38,034 bases of DNA from JBCCSZ01 sp039199225 (lineage in GTDB: Bacteria > Bacteroidota > Bacteroidia > Chitinophagales > Saprospiraceae), in NCBI GenBank assembly GCA_039199225.1, contig JBCCSZ010000024.1, positions 1 to 38,034 on the forward strand. The letters run 5' to 3'. Every line of letters begins with the position of its first letter. Positions within the stretch are counted from its first letter, which is position 1. The position numbers and the translations under genes were made by a program. The notes beneath the pieces are model-generated. The model ran no database searches and was not told the DNA's origin. It saw nothing but the letters and a program-made list of their open reading frames with translations. Shown here one piece after another: positions 17,601 to 27,900 of this stretch.

Positions 17601-18902
17601 TAGATTGCCGTGTACATCGTAGGTATAGGCGGTTGTGTTGCCTCGACCATCGGTGTAAGTGAGTGGATTGCCGAATGCATCATAGGTAAAGGTCTCTGAT
17701 ATGGTCAGTGGCTTATCAATGCCAATCAAATTGCCATTTCCATCGTAACGATAGGAAGTTGTACGGCCATTGCGGTCTGTCTCACTGGCCATTTGGTTGT
17801 ACTGTGACTCGTAGGTGTAGCTGGCTGTATTTCCCAGTGGATCGGTTTCTGTCAGCACATTTCCTCTGCGGTCGTAAGTATAGGTCGTCGCATTTCCATT
17901 GGCATCAATTCGCTTGGTGACATTGTTGTCTGTATCGTATTCAAATTGAACATTGACACCACAGCAATTGCCCGTTTGCTTTGTCAAACGCCCCGATGCA
18001 TCGAATTGATAGGTTGTAATTTGATCATTGCCACCCACTCTTTCGACGACATAGGTCCGCAATAAAGAGTAGTTGTAAGAAATTTGCTGAACACCGACGC
18101 AGGAGATCAACTTACTAACTGACCCAAGGCTGTTGTAGTCTATATTTAAAGGAGAACCGTTTTGATTTGTGACTGCCTTGAGCTTAAAGTTATCATCGTA
18201 AATGTACTCCGTATAGTCGCCCAGCGGATTGGTTACTTTAGTTGGATTGCCCTGCAAGTCGTATTCAAAAAATACAGTTCGTGCGGGTGAAGTATTGGGG
18301 TCTGTAATCGTCGTCATGCGACCGTCCTGCCAACTGAGATTGACCATGCGGCCTGACGGGTCGGTCAGTTGAACCAGCATCGTATCCGAATAGCTCAGGG
18401 TAATGGCATTCCCATTCCGATCCTCGACCCGCGTCAACTTCTTGTGGTTATCGTTGTCAAAGAAATATTTCATACCCTCCTTGTTGGTCAGCCGAAGCCT
18501 ATTGGCTTGGTAGACTTCCAGCGAATCGAAGTTGCCCGCCGGACAACTGTAGCCACCCGACCCATTGGGAACATACCTGTTTCGGCTGCCATCCATATGA
18601 ACAATGACCAAATCGGTCGTATCCATATAGTAAGCCATGTTGTAACTGTGGGTCCACCCTCGGCCATAGCCCCAGTCTCTATCCAAACTGACATTGCTGT
18701 AGCTGAATGTTAGATCGAGGGACAGCCCTCGTCCGGGTATGAATAAGTCTTGCCTTTGATGAAATAAGGCTCCTGTGTAAGTATTGACGCTTACGCCATT
18801 GTGAGAAGAAAGATTGGGTTTGGTAATATTCTTCTGACTCCATCCTGGTGTCAATACCAACAAAAAGAGGCAAAGCGCTAAAAAAATCTTTTGAATGTGC
18901 AT
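14646..18902 (-). CDS. RHS repeat polymorphic toxin with uncharacterised C-terminal tip (1418 aa)
   Basis: The signal peptide is residues 1-22 (MHIQKIFLALCLFLLVLTPG). A DUF6531-like domain follows (about 35-110: DLFIPGRGLSLDLTFSYSN, YGRGWTHSYN). Then come roughly 37 YD repeats (YDALNR, YDGVGN, YDELNR and similar) to about residue 1090, which form the hollow RHS shell. The RHS core lies near 1110-1205 and ends ARYYSSQLGRFLQRDPLGYI, with NPANWVDPLG after it. A Gly/Ala-rich hydrophobic stretch (about 1218-1260) could help membrane passage. The tip is the last 85 residues: NPKLKNIVNDLFRP, IGNGSSMDAFRYERATGDLV, H-G-Q-K, LSKQDRQIANDIINDINNAL. I have the impression that this tip pattern recurs in RHS, CdiA and WapA-like toxins, but I cannot name its activity. 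It differs from the HNH tip of the RHS protein at 107. The gene follows the giant gene by 51 nt. Confidence 0.88.
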   Translation of the reverse strand: MHIQKIFLALCLFLLVLTPGWSQKNITKPNLSSHNGVSVNTYTGALFHQRQDLFIPGRGLSLDLTFSYSNVSLDRDWGYGRGWTHSYNMAYYMDTTDLVIVHMDGSRNRYVPNGSGGYSCPAGNFDSLEVYQANRLRLTNKEGMKYFFDNDNHKKLTRVEDRNGNAITLSYSDTMLVQLTDPSGRMVNLSWQDGRMTTITDPNTSPARTVFFEYDLQGNPTKVTNPLGDYTEYIYDDNFKLKAVTNQNGSPLNIDYNSLGSVSKLISCVGVQQISYNYSLLRTYVVERVGGNDQITTYQFDASGRLTKQTGNCCGVNVQFEYDTDNNVTKRIDANGNATTYTYDRRGNVLTETDPLGNTASYTYESQYNQMASETDRNGRTTSYRYDGNGNLIGIDKPLTISETFTYDAFGNPLTYTDGRGNTTAYTYDVHGNLLTISDPENGTVQFTYDGVGNNTSVTDQNGQLTTFEYDLNNRQTKHTNALNDFVAYTYDAVGNQLSYRDENDHTTLMVYDAVNRLESTTDPLGNVFTYNYDEKGNVTALIAENGDRTTFEYDALNRLIFKTNPVGDVTSYTYDGVGNLSTVLLPGGNQVSMSYDPLNRMQTISDNLGSVSTYTYDNNSNRLTTTDGNNNITKFFYDELNRIVRMEDPKGKAIEYGYDKNFNLVQVRDRKNNLSSFTYDRLNRRTASTNPLSHTTSYSYDPVGNLTGLIDANNNATSYTYDALNRRINEIYANGDTRIFAFDPVGNLIARTEPNGYTINYNYDEADRLTARNYPGGVVETFTYDVKGRILSAINRHAQVNLTYDGADRLVSENLNGRTTSYAYNTAALTRQINYPGGKQVLETYDQRGRLNRIDDSDLPGVALANFEYDPGNRLLRKIFGNSTSSDYAYDVNSNVTRIQHLLDNQAGFEYGYDDNDNKLYERNIGTPSRSNQYVYDPYNRLTRFKEGILSSGNIPSPTNDILYSYDGVHNRSSLTVNGTSTTYTPNNLNQYTMLSGGTTASLSYDNNGNLTADGGRAYTYDFENRLSEIDAGTTAQYFYDALGRRILKVAGSDSTHFYYAETKVVEERGNNGVLEATYVYGMGDDEVVNMRRNGASYYYYYNALGSVTHLADADGMLAEQYEYDAYGNITIFDGAGIQIGASLLGNPYLFTGQRYDAESGLHFYKARYYSSQLGRFLQRDPLGYIDGPSLYEYVFSNPANWVDPLGLNGSPCEKPWWEDCAVGAGLGALGGAIVFGLPGALAGAAVSCGLNVLFGSNPLDSFRQGNYAQGTFEALLDIVPIPAVKIGGRIGGRLLTNIGKALKGVAKKLKGAKALFNKGLGDVGNVYKSRVQNPKLKNIVNDLFRPNAKIGNGSSMDAFRYERATGDLVGNKSHGQKIQDYKRGLEKLINRGDLSKQDRQIANDIINDINNALKGN

Positions 18903-18953
18903 CCTTATCAGATTAAAAGGTTGATCACAAATAGTTTTCTTTCAAATTGAATG

Positions 18954-21900
18954 CTACTCCCGAAGGATGAACCGCAGCGGCCGCGACGAATACGTATACA
19001 CCGTAATCGAACTGAACGAGCCCGGTCGCAAAATGTCTGGCGGCCCACCGACTTCCTGGAAACTCAAATAGAGTTCTTCGGCTCCTTCCTCCAAGGCTTC
19101 TGGGTCCATGGATAGCAAGGCGCCCCGAAGGCTGATCAGCCAGCGCGTCGGACAGGAAATGTCGACATTGCCATTGTTGCCAAACTGGATGGTGATCGGC
19201 ACCACTCGGTTGACGCGGACCTGAGCGGGGTGCTGGATGTTTTTGCTCAGTAGGTCGCCCGTACCAGTGTTGACGATGTTGCAGAAGAAGCCGTTGCCAC
19301 CGCCGCCGCCACCGGTGGTGGTACCAGCCCCACCTTCTACAATTTCAAACCCATCGGCTAGGGAGGCTCGCTCCATTGCTTTTTCTGCCACGACATCGTA
19401 GAAACCCAAGTCGGCTCCGTCTAGGTTGAAGGTGACAAATACACGGGTCGAGTTGATGTAGGTCAGCTTGCTGGCGATGTAGGTGCCTAGGCCCACTTTT
19501 TCCAGGCGGACTTCCATGTCGGGACTGAACTTTGCACCTTCCAACTTGATCGTTACATTCCCCGTATTGCCGCCGCGCACATCGTCTACCAGCAGGATGT
19601 CGAAGGGGATGATCTCTGCTTTCAGATCAATGCGCTGCACTTGGTTGGCGGGCGCATGATTGGTAGCACCATAGGCCAAGAGGTAGTATTGACCTGCCTG
19701 CAACTCTGGTACAATGATCGATTGGTCGCTGGCAAAGGGGGTCTGGAAGGCAAAGTCGTGGGACGAACGGGTGGGAACGCTGCCGTAGCTGACATACAGT
19801 TCGTTGACACTCTGTGGGGTTTGACCGTCCAAACTGACGAGCATGGTTTCGCCTTCTAGGGTATCCGGAATTTCGATGCGGTAGTACAAGGGTGTGTTGT
19901 TGTACAGCGTATCGGCGGTCAGTACAGCCAGGGGCAACTCTTGCACGGATACCATCACCTTATGGGTGGAGATTCGCACATTGTTGTTTTCATCGCTCTC
20001 GTAAATGTTGTTGAGCGCATCTGTCTGCACAATGAGGTGGTATTCACCCAATGGAACCCCAGGTGTGGTATTTTGGAAGGAGTCGACAAGAGCTGCTTGC
20101 GGCGCTAGGTTGATATTGCGTTGCTCCGGCCCGATGTAGGGAACATCCGATGCATCGAAGATCGAATCTGCGGAGAAGTAGACGATGTCGCGCATGACAC
20201 CACTGGCAGGGTTGACGCCTCGGTTGCTGATGCCATAGGTCACTTTAAACGGCTCCCCAACCATGGCCATCGATGGGAAACGCAGACTGTCGATCTGCAA
20301 GTCCGAAGGCAGAGGGAGTTCTGTGGTCAAGTAACTGAAAAAGGTGTTGTTGTTCTCGCCATTTAATTCAAAAAGGGCATTGTTGGCGTCTGTTCTAAAG
20401 ATCAAAATGTAGTTGCCACTTGCATCAATTGGGATGAAGGCATCAATGGTGTCGGTGTAGGACATGCCAACGCCCAGGGTGTCGCTCCTGGAAACTGAGG
20501 CAATGATTTCATCGCTACCGTCTATCTCAAAGTCGGTGGACAAATAAACCTTGTCGGTCCAAGGATTGAGCGTTGCCCCCGGCCCCAGGTTGGTGACCGT
20601 CCAAATCAGCCGAATGGGTTGTCCGGAGATACCAGAACTGGGTGCCACTAAAGCATTGGCTTCCAGATCAGGGGAAGGCGTCAATTCAATGACTACGGGA
20701 GGATCGCCCGGGCCACCGGCCGGCTGGCCTATCTTCCGGATGTTATTGATCCGATCGCCATCATTGGTCACCTCCGTATGATCTGTCACTAGGAAAGCGT
20801 AGTAGCTACCAGACAGGCCGTTCGGTACGGTAAAGAATTGGTTGTTGTTGTAACTTTCACCGCTTTCCAAAGGTCCCTGACGGGTAAAGTCTTTTACAAA
20901 AATATCACTGTAGCGATCGAAGATCGAATCTGTCGACAGGTAGATGCCGTCGTACCACAAGGGGTAATTCCAAAGGGTGGTGGTGTTGCCATCGTTGCGA
21001 ACCGACCATTGTAGGTTGACCGTCTCGCCGCTATTCAATGTGTCTGGCAGTAGGGTGGAGGCGACTATTTCAAAGTCTACTGGATCGGGGGCGGAGACGT
21101 AAAGTGGGCGACTCCGCCGGATGTTGTTGCCTTCATCCGTGTACTCGAAGATGCGGTCTGTTTGGTCAGTGAATACGTACAGATAGCAAATGCCTGTCTG
21201 CGCTCCTTGGCCCAGCATGGGGAGGTTGAAGGTCCAGGAACGGCCGTAGGTACCACCCGCCGGAACTTGTTGGGATACGTCTATCGTATGCAACAACTTG
21301 GCATCTGCCGGATTCCAATTGGGGTTGGGAGAAATGTAAATCCTGTCTTGCCAGCCGCCGCTGATGCCTTGTACGGCTGCCGTACCAGCATTGCGTGCCT
21401 GGTAATCCAAGGTCAGCAAAGCACCAGCAATCGTGGAATCGGGTAAGCCTCCAAGGGTGTCGACCTGCATGTCTGGCCAGGGCGCTAGTTCAATGAATAG
21501 GCTATCCGTCTGCAGGTTGTTCCCCTCTAGCCCCGCCTCAAAGATGTTGTTGTTGACATCTGTCAGGAGGTGGAGGTAGTACTTTCCACTGATGCCATTG
21601 GGAAGCATTGCCGTGATCTGACGAACCAGGCTTTGCCCAACCACCAGGCTATTGCCATAATTGGTCGAGCCCAGTACAGTCCCCTCTCCTGATACATAAG
21701 TTGGATTACTGGATAGGTAGACCCGGTCGGTGCGGTTGGCAGATAGCAACTCACCCGGCCCTTCATTCCGGATGGTCCAGCTGATTGTAATTTCTTCGCC
21801 CGACTCTGCCGTATCGATGGCCATAACATCTACCAGAGATAAATCCGGACTTTGAATCAAGGAGGAATCACCATCGGAAACGTTGTTGTCCTCATTGGTG

Positions 21901-24900
21901 AATTCGAATATCCGATCGCTGACATCTGTTTCGACATAAAAGTAATGGACGCCACCAATGTCAGATGGAATTGTAATATTGGCTGAACGGGCTGCACTAG
22001 CCCCGGTTCCCAGTCCACTACTGTAGGTGAAGTTGCCCAAAGAGCGTACGGAATCCCGATCGAACGGATAGTGGCCGCTGATGTAAATGCGATCTGTGAA
22101 GCTGCCCACAACGGGATTGGCCCCTTGATTTTCAGATACCCATTCGATGATCATCTGCTCTCGATTCGATGCCGTATCAACCACTTCCACGCTGCGTGCA
22201 ATCAGGTCAGGTGGGGGTGTAAGAAAAATATTCATGGCGGAACTACTCCCGGTATTGTTGTCTTCGAAAACATATTCAAAAACTCTGTTGAAGCGGTCTG
22301 TTACAATGTGTATGTAGTAGTTGCCAAAAATAAAGCTTGGTATGCGAACCTGTTGGCTTCGACGCTCCGACCCGTTGGCAGGAATGGGTCCACCCAGGTA
22401 GCGCCCTAGGTAAGTGGCATTCGCCGGATCGTAAACCGCCTCATCACTAATGTAGATGTAGTCGTAGAAACTGTTGTTCGTAGGTACATCCCCAGAACCT
22501 TGGTTTTCAAGCTTCCAACTGATGTTGATGTCCGTACCTGAAAAGGCATTGTTTGGAACAATGATGGAGTCGACCACCAAGTCCGGTGGGGGTGTCAAGG
22601 TGATGGGCATCGCCGCTGCCACGGAGGTATTGTTGTTTTCGTTGCCCTCATCCAGCTGGCTGTATCGGTCTGTCAAAACGAAAATATAGTAGCTTCCTTC
22701 GATGCCTCTGGGCAGGGTAACGCTTTTCATTTGGGCATAACTTTCCAAGCCATTCAAGGCGGTAAAATTCGGAAAGCCACCCAGGTAAGTATCGATGCCG
22801 GGTTGGTAGACATTGTCTCTGGAAAGATAGATAACGTCGTACCAAGTGGCCATTCCGCTACTGCCCAATCCAAGATTTTCAACCACCCAGCTGACCTCGA
22901 TTTGCTGGCCTGAGAAAGGGTTGTTTGGTACACCGACGTTACCGACCATCAGATCAGGCAGCTCGCGAATCGCAAACGATTGAACCGGACCGTCCGTAGC
23001 ACAAAATTCGTTCTTGGCCACCAATTGCCAGGAGTAGGTAGCGCCAAAAACCAGATCGTTGGAATTGTAGGCAAAACTGATTTGCTCCAAATTCTGACCG
23101 ACAGGTAAGTCGGGCCTAGGGTCGCCTTGCAGCCACAGATAGAGGTCGTAGCGCGTGGCGCCTGCCGATGGCAACCAGGAAAAATTGATCGGAGGGTCGA
23201 TGTCTCTACTGCCATCTGCAGGAAGCATGTTACTGGCAGCGGCGGGTGTTTGGTAGTTTTGCACCTGCACGGCCAGACTGTCGTTCCGGTCGTTCAAATC
23301 TCCTAACAAAAGGGTATACAATTCCAATTGATGCAATCGGTAATCGGATAGGTCTGCTCTGGTTGTAAAGGTATACTCCGCTGTTCCACCCGGCAGGACA
23401 TTCAAGCTGCCGACATTCTCCACCACTGCACTGCCACCGTTCAAACGATAAGCCAAATCAAACCCCGTTTGCGCCGTCCCACCATAGTTTTGTATCCGGA
23501 CGCGAATAAGCTGCGTATTGCCGAGTTCACACGCTGAGACAGGTTCCAAAAGCGCCACGATCCCAAGGTCATCCGTCAGGAAGTCGAATTCGTCCGCTCC
23601 AATATCCGGTCGGACACCGTTGCGTACCTGTCCATCAATATCATCTGTCACAGCAGTTATGGGTAGTGCCGCACTGTCCAAAGCTACTTGTAAGACGTGC
23701 AGGTCTTTGTCGGAGTAAAATAAGGGATTGACAGAAATGGAAAGTAAATCCTTGCTGCTCAAGGTTCGCCAGGCCGCAAGATCGACGGCATCTTGCGATT
23801 CCCAGCGTCCCAATACGCTCCCCGTCGTGTAGTAATCATTGAAATTCGAACTAGCAATGCTGGTGCTACCGCCATTCATAATCACGGCATAACCACCTCC
23901 AACATTCGAAAAGATGTTGTTCAAGGCCAGTTTGTTTGCACCGGAAGAGTTGTAAAATGCGGCACTCGGCAGATTCGAATTGGTCAGTTGTACACTGTTG
24001 TAATAAAAATCGTGGAAGGAGCCTTGGTTGGTAAAAATACCGTAGGCTGTTGTATTGCCTTCTACACTAACGAAATTATTGGCTACCAGCCCGCGCCTTT
24101 GGCTATCACCATCGCATCGGTACAGATGAATGCCCCGGCCACTGGCTACATCCACTTGGTTGGCGCGGACCAACATTTCTTCATCGCAATAACCACAGTA
24201 AATACCGTTGAAACTATTGTATGGACTGCTACTGGTCACTTGGTTTTGTTGAATGACGGGCGACTGTTGGTACAACAAGGAAATAGACTCGTAATATTGA
24301 TCCGTTAGCACATTTCCAAAGATGTTAGTGCCTGTTTCCAATTGTGAAGCACTTGGGCCGCGCAGGTTAAACCCATACCCACCATTTTCTATGCGGTTGT
24401 ACTCAAAACGGTTGTATTCATTTAAACCGGAATTGTTGTACACCACAGACATGCCACAGTTGCCATCCGGCCCAATCAGTCGACAATTCTGAAGGGCATT
24501 CCAGTTGGCCCCATCTCTAAGTTCAAAGATGTAACTGACCCCACAGCTCGTTGTGCGCATACTCAACTTTCGGAAGGCCACATAATCTGCTCCATCCAAC
24601 TGGACGACATAATCAGGAGAACAACAATTGGTGTTTTCCATAATCACCAAGGTGCTGTCACCAGATTCCGACTGGAAGGTAACAGTGTTGGTCGCATCAG
24701 CTCCACGAATTTCCTGTAGGCTGATTTGTTCATTATAGATACCATTGCGAACATTGAAAAGAACAGGTCCCAAAACACCTCCTCTGTTCAATACCTCCGC
24801 TGCGCTGCTGAAGTCCTGAAAATCTGGAAAAACACCTCCGATGGTGTAGGTACCATTCAGTCCGGCGTAAAGACCTTCCACAGAAATGGTATCGTTGAAT

Positions 24901-27900
24901 GGGTTGCTGTCCGACACCCCATTGGGCAGTTGGCTAAAGGCCAAGATGTTACTGCCAAAACCTGCTAGGAAGTTGTAGGTACCAATCGACACAGTATCCC
25001 GCTCCCCAGAGGCCAAGTTGCCATTCCACTGATAAGACAACTGCTGCTGGCTGTTGACCCGCCAGCGGATGGTCAGAGCGGTCAATGGGTTGGAACCACT
25101 GTTTTTCAAAATGGCTTTCACCGTTTGCACGCCAGCTGGGAAGGGTGCTGATTCGTTGGGCGAAATAATGGCGGTAAGCGAAGCGTCGTCGATGGTAATG
25201 GGCGAAAATTCATCGGCTCCAATATCGGGCGTTACTGGATTTCTGGCCTCTCCATCAAAATCGATAAGAACCGAGGCGATGGGCGTTCCTGCATTGTTCA
25301 GGTCGATTTCCTGAACGTGCAAATCCGTGGCCGATTCATAGCGCGGATTGACGCTGACCGACTGAGCATCCTGACCGGAAGCAGTTTGCCAAGTTGCAAA
25401 ATCCACCGCAAGCGAACCATTCCAAGTACCAAAATCCGGCCCCTGGGTAAATAGGTCGTTGTGGTCCATAAAAACATTTGAACCCGTAATTCGACAAACA
25501 GAGCCTTGCTCAGAGCAGTAAAAGATGTTGTTTTTGACATCGATGTTGTTGGTGCTGGCACTGAAAAAGGCCCGCGTACTATTGTGGTCAAAACTATTCC
25601 ACAAAATGCTGTTGTGGTAAATGTTTTGAAAATTACAGAGTGATAAGTAAATCCCCGTTCCATCGGCAAAGGAAGCGTTCCCCATCGAAATGGCGTTGTT
25701 GGCAATGAGGCCGCGCTGCAAGGAGGTTCCTGAACAGCTGTTCATGTGAATACCATCCCCTTGATCGACGCTGTAAACGAAGTTGTTGAGAATCCTCAAG
25801 GCATTGGAACAGCTGGATAGGTAGATACCCGAGTAAGTCGAACGGACCCTGTCGGAAGTCAGGCGGTTTCCTTCGACGAGGGGTGCATCCAGATAGTTTA
25901 AGTCGATGCCATGGTTGTATTGCCCTTCAAGGGTATTTCCAATGATCTCGGTTCCCAATTCAGCACTTCCGCTGAAGTCCCCTTGCAAGTTGATCCCCAT
26001 GCTGCCATCTAGTATGTAGTTGTAGAGGAATGCATTATTTGGATCGTCGGTGGATGCAGAATAAATAACGGCAAAGGCATTGCTGGTCGATTGGACACTG
26101 CGGCCCCTGACGGCACTGTTGGATATTCGGTTGTTGGAAGCTCCGTTTCTGAGGTCGATCGCACAAGCATAAGAGTTGCTGTTGTTGTAGATGCTGAGTT
26201 GATGCAAGCTAAACCAGTCAGCCCCATTGAGTTGTAGCACATAGTTGTTATTGGCTGTTGCACTGGCATATTGTAGCACTACGGCCGAGCTATCGCCAGA
26301 TTCCGATTGGAAGGTTACGCTATTTTGGCTGTTGACTCCTATGATTTCCGGAATGGAAATTTGCTCCTCATAAATACCATCCCGAACATTGAAGGTAACG
26401 GCTCCAACGACACCCCCATTCACCATGGTCGTCACAGCATGCTGGAAAGAGTTGAAATCGGGATCGCTGCCACCAATGGTGTAAACGCCCGACAAGCCCG
26501 CATACAAACTATCGACAAAGGCCGTATCGTTCAAATTGATGGTATCGAGCAAACCATTGGGACTACTCGTCCAGGCTCTGATGGCATAAATGGTATCCAA
26601 TTCGAAAATGAAAGAACCGACATCGACAGAGTCTTCCGACATACCGGTCAACAATTCTCCGGTCCAGTTTAGGGGTGTTTGCAAAACATTGTTTACCTCC
26701 CAATAGACCGTTGCGCTGGTCAGCGTATCCAAGCCATTGTTGAATAAAGTAACCGAAACCGACTGAGTACCAGTACCAAAGGGTTCTTTAGGTGCATCGA
26801 TGGACGCGATGCCTGCATCCTCATTACTGGTAGAAAATTCATCGGCTCCAATATCTGGTGTGGCTGGGTCGCGGATGTCGCCATCGAAATCTGTCAGAAC
26901 CGTTGTCAGCCCCTTACCCGCATTGTCGAGTAGGATATTGGCTGTGTGCAAATCGGTATCAGAAATAAACTCTGGATCGATGGACAGGGAATTGGCATCC
27001 AAATTCGTGGCTGCTTGCCAGGCAGCCAGATCGGCATGGTTGGAAGTGAAGTTTCCCAAAACAGCACCAGAGGTATAGAGATTGTTGTGATCGGACTCAG
27101 CAATTTCATCGCCAAAGAAGAAGGTATACTGATAAGCTTTGCCTCCTCCAGGATTGGAAAAAATATTGTTGACCACTCGTTGGCTTTGGCTGAAAAAGGT
27201 AATGAAACAATTGGTATTTACATTGTTCGTCCATAGGTTGACGCTGTTGTGATAGACATTGATAAATGGACAAAAAGTGGTCGAAATACCGTAATCCGCA
27301 TCCGGATGCCCACTGGAAATGAAATTGTTGGCAAGCAGGAATGGATTGTTGGCATCGGTGCCATTTAAACTCTCGACCAAAAGACCTCCTTGGCTGAAAT
27401 TGGTCAAGGCATTGCCATCGATTTTACCAAAGCTGCTGGACTGTACATAGCAGCCAAAGGGCGAACCAGATGTTTTATTGCCAGTAATCATCAGACCTTC
27501 TTGGTTGCGAACAAAGATGTTTGCATAGGTCTGGTCCACAAAGGTATTTCCGTCGATGATCAAGCCTCTGGTCTTTTCACTGCTACTCGTATTGCCTTCG
27601 TGGCCGATTCCAGCATAGCCAAACTTGAAGTAGTTATTATAGAAACGCAGGTATTCATTCAACCCATTGGGAATATTAATCGCATAATAACTTCCTCTGG
27701 TTGCTGCCTCGATGTGACAGTTGCGGAACTCAATATTCGTTGCAGCATTCAAGATGTGTACGACCTGTATATAATTCGTAGAAAGCGACTTCAAGCCGAT
27801 GCTTTTAAAGCTGACCCAATCAGCGCCATCTAGTTGAAGGGTATAGTTATCCGTTGTATTGATGGAAGTAAAGCTTAAGGTCACCAAACTGCTGTCTCCA

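Noticed and set aside
18903..18953. Frameshift as the cause of the giant protein's ending
   Set aside because: The 51 nt between its stop and the RHS start are A/T-rich with no coding continuation of the module, so a simple frameshift at the end does not restore the missing tail.
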